56,791 bases of DNA, from assembly GCF_001426885.1 (NCBI RefSeq), contig NZ_LMFP01000011.1, positions 338,795 through 395,585 of the forward strand, in the 5' to 3' direction. Positions 50,688 to 56,791 of the stretch are shown here, in pieces. The translations under genes were made by a program, and so were the position numbers. Positions within the stretch are counted from its first letter, which is position 1. Every line of letters begins with the position of its first letter. The DNA is from Pelomonas sp. Root1444. GTDB lineage: Bacteria > Pseudomonadota > Gammaproteobacteria > Burkholderiales > Burkholderiaceae_C. The notes under the pieces were generated by a model, which saw only the letters and a program-made list of their open reading frames with translations, had not been told where the DNA came from and did not search any database.

Positions 50688-51464
50688 ATGAGTGCCTTCC
50701 ACGAAGAGACCGTCCTGACCGTCCACCACTGGACCGACCGCCTGTTCAGCTTCACGACGACGCGCGACCAGGCGCTGCGTTTCTCCAACGGCCATTTCAC
50801 GATGATCGGCCTCAAGGGCGAGAACGGGAAACCGCTGCTGCGCGCCTACAGCATCGTCAGCGCCAACTACGAGGAGCAGCTGGAGTTCCTGAGCATCAAG
50901 GTGCCGGACGGCCCGCTGACCTCCAAACTGCAGCACATCAAGCCCGGCGACAAGATCATCGTCGGCCGCAAGCCCACGGGCACGCTGCTGATCGACTACC
51001 TGCTGCCGGGCAAGAACCTCTACCTGCTGGGCAGCGGCACGGGCCTGGCGCCCTTCATCAGCATCGTGCGCGACCCGGTCACGTACGAGCGCTTCGAGAA
51101 GGTCGTCATCGTGCATGGCGTGCGCGAGGTGGCCGAGCTGGCGTACCACGACCACCTCACGGTGGACCTGCACCAGCACGAGTTCCTGGGCGAGTTCGCC
51201 AGCGAGCAGCTGCTGTACTACCCCACGGTGACGCGCGAGCCCTACAAGAACATGGGCCGCATCACCGACCTGATCCAGACCGGCAAGCTGCAGGCCGACC
51301 TGGGCCTGCCGCCGCTGGACCCGGAGAACGACCGCATCATGCTGTGCGGCAGCCCGGCGCTGCTGAAGGACATGCAGGAGATGCTGGAGATCCGCGGCTT
51401 CAAGGAAGGCAGCACGACGACGCCGGGCGACTACGTCATCGAGCGGGCGTTCGTCGAGAAGTAA
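50688..51464 (+). CDS. fpr: Ferredoxin--NADP reductase
   Basis: A 258-residue flavoenzyme that exchanges electrons between NADPH and ferredoxin or flavodoxin. FAD-binding is indicated by RAYSIVSANYEEQLEF (RxYS motif), nucleotide binding by LYLLGSGTGLAPFISIVRDP, and the NADP side by IMLCGSPALLKDM. The C-terminus GDYVIERAFVEK, ending in an aromatic plus a short tail, is typical of the bacterial subclass. Such enzymes supply iron-sulfur assembly and oxidative-stress defence. The ATG of MSAFHEETV is the family start; the preceding bases contain no clear ribosome-binding site. Confidence 0.95.
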   Translation: MSAFHEETVLTVHHWTDRLFSFTTTRDQALRFSNGHFTMIGLKGENGKPLLRAYSIVSANYEEQLEFLSIKVPDGPLTSKLQHIKPGDKIIVGRKPTGTLLIDYLLPGKNLYLLGSGTGLAPFISIVRDPVTYERFEKVVIVHGVREVAELAYHDHLTVDLHQHEFLGEFASEQLLYYPTVTREPYKNMGRITDLIQTGKLQADLGLPPLDPENDRIMLCGSPALLKDMQEMLEIRGFKEGSTTTPGDYVIERAFVEK

Positions 51465-51570
51465 AAAACCAGCAAGCCTGCCGCGGGAGCGGTGGGCAAG
51501 CAACGCGCAGACGGATGAGGAACCCTCAATCAATTCCTCACGTAATTCCTGACGCCGCCTGACTTTTGGC

Positions 51571-51591
51571 TGTGCCCTCGAAGGGGGCACA
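51571..51591. other. Hairpin upstream of the TelA-type operon
   Basis: TGTGCCC pairs with GGGCACA across a 7-base loop in the gap (51465-51640) before the operon. It may be a regulatory structure or part of the untranslated leader; no other feature is clear there. Confidence 0.35.
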
Positions 51592-51640
51592 CTCCGCACC
51601 TGTCGTGAGACAGAACAGCGGCAGGAGGCCGAAAAGCCCA

Positions 51641-52765
51641 ATGAACAACCCCAAGCGCATCGCCGGCACGCTCATCGTGCTGGCCGTGTTCGGCAGCGCG
51701 CTCTTCTATGCGCTGCGCAGCAACCAGCAGACCCAGGCGCTCGAGCATGAGCAGTCCGCGGTGGCCCAGACCGCGCCGCTGAAAGGCCTGATCGCGGTGG
51801 ACGTGGAGCCCTTCTTCAAGGACGAGCGCGTCACGAAGCTGCTGGCCCGGCAACGCCTGCCGGTGCAGGCGGTGCGTGTGGGCAGCCGCGACATGGCAGC
51901 CAAGCTGGACGAGGCGCCCGACTTCTTCCTGGCCAGCGGCGTGGTCGCCGCGAACATGATCCTGGACGCCGCGCGCAAGGCCAACAAGCCGGCCACGCAA
52001 AGCTCGCCCTTCCACTCGCCGCTGGTGGTGGCCTCGTGGGAGCCGGTGGCCAAGATCCTGGTGGCCAACCAGATGGCCAAGCCGATCGCGCCCAAGGTCT
52101 ACGGGCTGGACATGGAGAAGCTGACGGAGGCGATGCTGGCCAAGAAGCGCTGGCGCGACCTGAAGGACAGCGGCGAGTACGCCGTGTCGCGCAGCGTGCT
52201 GGTGTCGACGACGGACATCCGGCGCAGCAACTCGGCGGCGATGTACCTCGCGCTCACGTCGCAGGCGCTCAACGGGGAAGTCGTCAGCGACCGCGCGCAG
52301 GGCCAGGCGCTGGCGCAGAAGCTGGCGGAGCTGTTCAAGCGCCAGGGCTTCCAGGAGAACTACGTCAACGGCGCCTTCGACGACTACCTCTCCATCGGCA
52401 TGGGCAAGACGCCCATGGCCTTCATCTACGAGCAACAGATGCTCGGCCAGGCGCAGAAGGCCGGCGGCAGCCTGCGGCCGGAGATGGTGCTGATGTACCC
52501 GCAGCCGACCATCGTCAACAAGCTCGTCGTCGTCGCGATGACGGAGCGCGGCAAGAAGCTGGCCGAGCTGCTGGCCACCAGCAAGGAGCTGCAGGCCGTG
52601 GCACTGGAACAGGGCTTCCGCACGGGTGACCCCGCCGCATTCGCCGCCACGGCGAAGCAGGCGGGGTTGGCCGTGGACGCGCAGTTGCGGCAGGTGGTGG
52701 ACCCGCCGAGCTTCGACCTCATGTTCGAAATGATCGACATCGTCAGCCGGGAGATGAACCAATGA
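51641..52765 (+). CDS. Membrane-anchored substrate-binding-like protein, first gene of the TelA-type operon
   Basis: A 374-residue protein with a single N-terminal anchor (RIAGTLIVLAVFGSALFYAL) and a periplasmic body with the fold of extracellular solute-binding proteins (LIAVDVEPFFKDERV, FFLASGVVAANMIL, YPQPTIVNKLVVVAM). It is unusual in being fixed to the membrane and in having no transporter partner. The ATG is preceded by AGGAGG at 12 bases. Its 3' end overlaps the binding-protein/VWA gene by four bases, so all four genes are translated as a unit. Function inferred as envelope sensing. Confidence 0.8.
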   Translation: MNNPKRIAGTLIVLAVFGSALFYALRSNQQTQALEHEQSAVAQTAPLKGLIAVDVEPFFKDERVTKLLARQRLPVQAVRVGSRDMAAKLDEAPDFFLASGVVAANMILDAARKANKPATQSSPFHSPLVVASWEPVAKILVANQMAKPIAPKVYGLDMEKLTEAMLAKKRWRDLKDSGEYAVSRSVLVSTTDIRRSNSAAMYLALTSQALNGEVVSDRAQGQALAQKLAELFKRQGFQENYVNGAFDDYLSIGMGKTPMAFIYEQQMLGQAQKAGGSLRPEMVLMYPQPTIVNKLVVVAMTERGKKLAELLATSKELQAVALEQGFRTGDPAAFAATAKQAGLAVDAQLRQVVDPPSFDLMFEMIDIVSREMNQ

Positions 52766-54402
52766 AGCGACGCCTTGCTTTGCTCGTCCTCGCGCTGACG
52801 CTGGCCGCCTGCGGCAAGCGTGAGGAACCTGCCGCTGCGCCCAGCGCGCCGCCGGCGCCGAAGACCACTCTGAACGTGCTGGCCACCAGCGACCTCAAGG
52901 ACATCGAGCCCCTGGCCGCGCAGATCGAAGCCGCGACCGGCGTGGCGGTGAAGTTCCGCTTCGGCGGCACGATGGAAAGCACGCAGGAGGTGCTGAGCGG
53001 CTCGCAGGCCGACGCCGCCTGGTTCGCCAATGCGAAGTACCTGCTCAGCGACGCCGCCGGCCAGGGCCGCGTGAAACTGCAGGAAAAGATCATGCTGTCG
53101 CCGATGGCCGTGGGCGTCAGCGAAAGCGACGCGGCGCGCTACGGCTGGAACAAGCCCGACGCCAAGCTCACCTGGGCCGACATCACCAAGGCCGCCAAGC
53201 GCGGCGAGCTGCGCTATGCGCTGAGCAACCCGGCGACGAGCAACCAGGGCTTCATGGCGCTGCTGGGCGTGGTCGCCGCAGCCGGCGGCAAGGGCGAGGC
53301 CCTGACGGCCGCCGACGTGGACCGCCAGGCCATCTCCGACTTCCTCACGGGCTACAAGATCGTCGGCGACAACTCCACGTACCTCGCCGAGCAGTTCACC
53401 AAGCTGCAGGGCACGCGCGCCAACGCCTTCATCAACTACGAGAGCTGGCTGCTGACGCTGAACGCCAGCGGCAAGCTGCGCGAGAAGCTGCACCTAATCT
53501 ACCCGTTCGAAGGCGTGACGACGGCCGACTACCCGTTCATGTTGCTGAACGACGCACGGCGGGCGGACTACCAGAAGGTCGTCGAGTACCTGAAGGGCGA
53601 TGCGGCTCAGCTGTGGCTGGCGCGCCAGACGTTGCGCCGCCCCATGAAGGCCGAGCTGGCGGCCCAGGTGGCAGACATCCTGCCGCCGCGCGGATTCCAG
53701 GTGGAACTGCCCTTCTCGCCCGACCGCCAGCTCGCCGACGGCCTCATCGACGCCTATCTCAACGAATTCCGCAAGCCCATCGCGAGCACCTTCGTGCTCG
53801 ACACCAGCGGCAGCATGCAGGGCCAGCGGCGCGAGCAACTCGTCGAGGCCATCCACTACCTGGCCGGCGCCGACGTGTCGCTGACCGGCCGCGTCGCCAA
53901 GCTGACCAACCGCGAGAAGCTGTGGTTCCTGCCCTTCAGCGACCGGCCGCGCGAGCCCGTGCTGTTCGAGATTCCGTCGGGCAGCCCGGTGCGCAAGGGT
54001 GTGGCGCCGCAGGCCGACACCGATGCCAAGAAGGCCGAGCTGCAACGCGTGCGCGACGCGGCGGACAACCTGCGCATGGCCGGTGGCACCGCGCTGTACG
54101 ACGCCGTGCTGGCGGCGCTCAACCACATGCTGGAGCAGCGCAAGCTCAAGCCCGACTACCAGTACTCCGTCGTCGCCTTCACCGACGGCAAGAACACCGT
54201 GGGCCGCAACCTCGACGCCTTCAAGCAGGCCTACGAGCAGCTGCCCGAGGACGTGCGCGGCATCCCCGTCTTCATGGTGCTCTACGGCGATGCGGCGGAA
54301 GGCGACCTGAAGCAGCTGGTGAGCATCACCGGCGGCAAGGTGTTCGACGCGCGCAAGACGCCGCTCTACGCCGTGTTCAAGGACATCCGCAGCTACCAAT
54401 GA
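52762..54402 (+). CDS. Lipoprotein with substrate-binding and von Willebrand factor A domains
   Basis: A 546-residue protein with a lipoprotein signal (LALLVLALTLAAC). A binding-protein domain (about 35-330: LNVLATSDLKDIEPLAAQI, ALSNPATSNQGFMALLG) is followed by a VWA domain (about 340-546) with a MIDAS metal site DTSGSMQ (Asp347), a Thr in GGTALYDAV and FTDGKNT. VWA-MIDAS domains mediate metal-dependent protein assembly. The overlap with both neighbours (four bases each) ties it to the membrane-anchored binding protein and the XpaC-like gene. The combination of both domains is uncommon and suggests ligand-triggered complex formation. Confidence 0.88.
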   Translation: MKRRLALLVLALTLAACGKREEPAAAPSAPPAPKTTLNVLATSDLKDIEPLAAQIEAATGVAVKFRFGGTMESTQEVLSGSQADAAWFANAKYLLSDAAGQGRVKLQEKIMLSPMAVGVSESDAARYGWNKPDAKLTWADITKAAKRGELRYALSNPATSNQGFMALLGVVAAAGGKGEALTAADVDRQAISDFLTGYKIVGDNSTYLAEQFTKLQGTRANAFINYESWLLTLNASGKLREKLHLIYPFEGVTTADYPFMLLNDARRADYQKVVEYLKGDAAQLWLARQTLRRPMKAELAAQVADILPPRGFQVELPFSPDRQLADGLIDAYLNEFRKPIASTFVLDTSGSMQGQRREQLVEAIHYLAGADVSLTGRVAKLTNREKLWFLPFSDRPREPVLFEIPSGSPVRKGVAPQADTDAKKAELQRVRDAADNLRMAGGTALYDAVLAALNHMLEQRKLKPDYQYSVVAFTDGKNTVGRNLDAFKQAYEQLPEDVRGIPVFMVLYGDAAEGDLKQLVSITGGKVFDARKTPLYAVFKDIRSYQ

Positions 54403-55049
54403 CCGCCCTCTTCCGATGGCTCAACGCACCGGCCAACTGGTGCGGCCTGCTCGCGGCGACCGGCGTGCTGGTGCTGAAGGCGCTCGGCCTGCTCGGCGGC
54501 CTGGGGCTGGGTGTCGCAGCACTCGGCTACGTCGGCGGCCTTATCGTCGGCGCCATGTGGTGGGGCTGGCCCAGCTTCAAGGAAGCCGAGTGGGAGGCGC
54601 TGGAGTTCAAGGACGAAGGCGATGCCCGCGACGCCATGGGACGCGCGCTGTCCGGCGTGCGACGCCTCACCGAGCACAACCCCGGCAACCGCATCCCCGG
54701 CCCGCTGGCCACGCGAATCCAGCAGCTGTGCAGCAAGCTCGAAAGCCTGCTCGACCAGTGGGAGCGCAGCAAGGGCCAACTGCCGCTGCAGGAGAGCTTC
54801 CACGCCCGCCACATCGCCATCAGCTACCTGCCCGATGCACTAAACACCTACCTCAGCATCCCGCCGCAGTTCGCGACGAAGAAGCTGCTCAGCAACGGCA
54901 TGACGGCCCAGGCCACCTTCGAGGGCGTGCTGACCGAGCTGGAGGCCAAGGTCGAGCAGCTGGGCGACGACCTCGCCGGGCAGGACGCCCAGGCCTTCCT
55001 GCGCCACAGCGAATTCCTGAAGCAAAAGTTCGGAGCCAAGACACCATGA
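54399..55049 (+). CDS. XpaC-like membrane protein (TelA partner)
   Basis: A 216-residue protein with two N-terminal hydrophobic segments (WCGLLAATGVLVLKALGLLGG, LGVAALGYVGGLIVGAMWWGW) and a helical C-terminal domain rich in Leu/Glu (LSGVRRLTEHNPGNRI, LCSKLESLLDQWERSKG). It fits the XpaC (5-bromo-4-chloroindolyl phosphate hydrolysis) family, standard neighbours of TelA. It overlaps the VWA gene by four bases and the telA gene by four bases. Role in stress resistance inferred from the family. Confidence 0.8.
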   Translation: MTALFRWLNAPANWCGLLAATGVLVLKALGLLGGLGLGVAALGYVGGLIVGAMWWGWPSFKEAEWEALEFKDEGDARDAMGRALSGVRRLTEHNPGNRIPGPLATRIQQLCSKLESLLDQWERSKGQLPLQESFHARHIAISYLPDALNTYLSIPPQFATKKLLSNGMTAQATFEGVLTELEAKVEQLGDDLAGQDAQAFLRHSEFLKQKFGAKTP

Positions 55050-56242
55050 GCGACACCACCACCCAACCCGCCTTCACGCTGACCGCCCCCGAAGTCATCA
55101 CGCCCGTCGAGCCCGTGCAAGCCGTCGAGGCCGTGCCGCTCAAGCCCGAGATCGCCAGCCAGGTGGACGAGCAGGTGCGCCGCTTCATCGACGCGCTGGA
55201 GAAGGAAGACCTGCACAGCGAGCCCTTCAAGGCCAAGCTCGACAGCGCCTTCCAACTCGGCCGGCAAGAGATCAGCATCGCCGCCAACCTGATGCAGGGC
55301 AGCCTGATGCAGCGCAACTTCGTCGGCGCGACGGATACGCCCGCCTACAAGGCCATCGCCGCCATCCGCGGCCAGTTGGACGAGCTCAACCCCGGCAAGG
55401 ACGGCGACCTGCTGCAGCCGCGCAAGCTGCTCGGCCTCATCCCGTTCGGCAACAAGCTGGAGGCCTACTTCCGCAAGTTCGAGAGCGCCGCCAGCCAGCT
55501 GCAGACCAGCATGACGCAGCTCTACGCGGCCAAGGACGGCATCCAGAAGGGAGTCATCGACATCGAGGCCACGCGCGGCAAGCTGTGGGAGGCGATGCAG
55601 TCCCTCGCGGCCGCCGCGCGCTTTGCCCGCACGCTGGACACGCGGCTGGCCGAGCGCGTGCAGGCGCTACAGGCGACCGACCCGATCAAGGCCAAGGCGC
55701 TGGAGCAGGAGGTGCTGTTCTACGCGCGCCAGAACCTCGCCGACATCCAGACCCAGCAGGCCGTCTGCGTGAATGGCTACCTGGCCCTGGACGTGCTGAA
55801 GAAGACCGGCCGCGAAATGATGATCGGCTGCGACCGCGTCGCCACCACCGGCATGAGCGCGCTGGCCGTGGCGCAGACGGTGGCGCGCGCCACCGGCAAC
55901 CAGATCGAGGTCATGAAGATGCTGCAGGGCGTCAACTCGACCATCGGCAACCTCATCAACCAGACCGGCCAGGCGCTGAACCAGCACGTCGACCAGACGG
56001 CCGAGTTCGCGTCCAACCCCATGCTGGGCATCGAGCAGATCCAGTCCATGTTCGACCAGACCTTCCAGGCCATGGACGCGATGGACAACTTCCGCTCCAA
56101 GGCGATTGCGACGATGGGGGCGAACAACAAGCTTATCGAGGCGCAGTTGCAGCGGGCCGAGGGCTATGTGGACCGGGTGCGGCAGCAGCAGGCGCGGGCG
56201 GCGGTGTCGGGTGGGGACGCGGTGGGGCCGGTGAGGCTTTGA
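55046..56242 (+). CDS. telA: TelA-family toxic-anion resistance protein
   Basis: A 398-residue cytoplasmic, helical, coiled-coil protein of the TelA/KlaA family (PF05816). Typical stretches are GLIPFGNKLEAYFRKFESAASQLQ, KGVIDIEATRGKLWEAM, ALEQEVLFYARQNLADIQTQQAVCVNGYLALDVLKK and TIGNLINQTG. Homologues give resistance to tellurite, antimicrobial peptides and other membrane stress; the mechanism is not known. The start is the ATG that overlaps the stop of the XpaC-like gene (ATGA). It ends the four-gene operon. Confidence 0.92.
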   Translation: MSDTTTQPAFTLTAPEVITPVEPVQAVEAVPLKPEIASQVDEQVRRFIDALEKEDLHSEPFKAKLDSAFQLGRQEISIAANLMQGSLMQRNFVGATDTPAYKAIAAIRGQLDELNPGKDGDLLQPRKLLGLIPFGNKLEAYFRKFESAASQLQTSMTQLYAAKDGIQKGVIDIEATRGKLWEAMQSLAAAARFARTLDTRLAERVQALQATDPIKAKALEQEVLFYARQNLADIQTQQAVCVNGYLALDVLKKTGREMMIGCDRVATTGMSALAVAQTVARATGNQIEVMKMLQGVNSTIGNLINQTGQALNQHVDQTAEFASNPMLGIEQIQSMFDQTFQAMDAMDNFRSKAIATMGANNKLIEAQLQRAEGYVDRVRQQQARAAVSGGDAVGPVRL

Positions 56243-56388
56243 AGCGCAGCGCGATTGGCGCGATGCTCCGACCGGCACCCTATCGTTGCGTGGGCCCGCA
56301 ATAGGCTGGCAAGACATCAATTGATCGCGCTATTCCACGCCCGGGCTGGATTAAGCAGAAAGCACATCTGGCTAAAAGGCCGACACCG

Positions 56389-56775
56389 ATGGAACGCACT
56401 GCCGAAGAAATAAAGCTGAACCACATCGCCGTCATGGGTGACGAGCTTGGGGCTGTCTACAGCGAACTTTGGCAAGAAGCCGGTCGTTTATTCAGTGACT
56501 GGCAGGAATTTGTATCGCTGTTCGGCACCAACCCTGGGCGCATAGATCTGCTCAACAAGGCAGCGGCACACTTTTTTCGCATCGTTCAAGACAGCTTATG
56601 GGAAAGAACTCTTCTTAAGATTGCGCGGATAACCGACCCAGCACAAACGGGAAAGAAGAAAAATTTATCCCTGTTCAGTCTTGCGAATGCAATCACCGAT
56701 CCAGCACTCAAAGAATCAACTTTCCTAAGGACAGTCTGCAAAACCCCTCGTCAATCCGACTGGCGCTGGGCGTGA
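56389..56775 (+). pseudogene. Truncated AbiU2-like HEPN protein
   Basis: A 128-residue ORF with more A+T than the rest of the window. The segment LFGTNPGRIDLLNKAAAHFFRIVQDSLWERTLLKIARITDP resembles the N-terminal part of AbiU2-type HEPN proteins (abortive-infection RNase superfamily). The expected RNase-like WRN/RIAH region is missing: the reading changes to KTPRQSDWRWA and stops, followed by high-GC sequence. It therefore looks broken at about residue 118, perhaps by recombination or by an element entering beyond the window. The 146 bases before it contain nothing recognised. A similar-looking unrelated helical protein is possible. Confidence 0.45.
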
Positions 56776-56791
56776 GCGCGGGCGACGATGG

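Noticed and set aside
1-56791. CRISPR arrays, insertion sequences, integrases or prophage
   Set aside because: No regularly spaced repeats, transposase, integrase or phage structural genes were seen on either strand; the HNH gene alone is not sufficient evidence.

Overview
The window is high-GC DNA with densely packed genes and short gaps. It reads as chromosome from a betaproteobacterium of the order Burkholderiales, probably the Roseateles/Rubrivivax/Leptothrix side. This is inferred from the gene set (GlnE next to a YhdP-type AsmA protein, DUF3567 next to a double-AAA ATPase, DUF3649/PepSY/DUF3325, a ProQ-domain protein); no rRNA or other decisive marker is present. No complete mobile element, CRISPR array or replication origin was seen.

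Layout. 1-14.1 kb is mostly housekeeping and signalling: glnE and a YhdP-like giant protein diverge; then come a periplasmic binding protein, a nitrilase-family amidase overlapping an MFS transporter, a lipoprotein, a GAF protein overlapping a receiver domain that has lost its phosphoacceptor, a TctE/TctD-like two-component pair, and a small helix-turn-helix protein with a palindrome at its start. 14.2-19.5 kb is the most unusual part. It holds a small ORF with a strong terminator, then a run of tRNA and tRNA-like genes interleaved with hairpins and an HNH nuclease gene, then a soluble slipin, an unrecognised 247-residue protein and the RNA ligase RtcB. I read this as an RNA-repair island in which some of the tRNAs are degenerate (C at position 33, an armless form, missing CCA) and may act as substrates, sensors or decoys rather than in translation.

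19.6-24.6 kb carries a heme-binding (CXXCH) DUF3365/HAMP membrane sensor next to a Ser/Thr kinase with a duplicated C-terminal module, then an iron-linked cluster (DUF3649, PepSY membrane reductase-like protein, DUF3325) behind a Fur-box-like palindrome. 24.6-36 kb holds a methyltransferase, glutaminase, a DsbD/thioredoxin pair, a DTW-domain tRNA modification enzyme, leucyl aminopeptidase, a ProQ-domain RNA chaperone, a GFA protein, DUF4197 and a GAF-GGDEF diguanylate cyclase. 36-47.9 kb holds a Pat-like CoA-ligase/acetyltransferase, nucleoside hydrolase with an apparently dead FAH-family protein, DUF3108, DUF3567, the double-AAA ATPase, DUF4265, a tandem GNAT protein, an autoregulated XRE-cupin regulator, and a questin-oxidase-like gene divergent from soxR with a SoxR-type 19-bp-spacer promoter between them.

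48-56.8 kb holds a large PKD-domain lipoprotein, ferredoxin-NADP reductase, and a tightly overlapping four-gene operon (membrane-anchored binding protein, binding-protein/VWA lipoprotein, XpaC-like membrane protein, TelA) that looks like a membrane-stress or toxic-anion-response system. The window ends in an AT-richer ORF resembling the start of an AbiU2-type HEPN protein that appears cut off.
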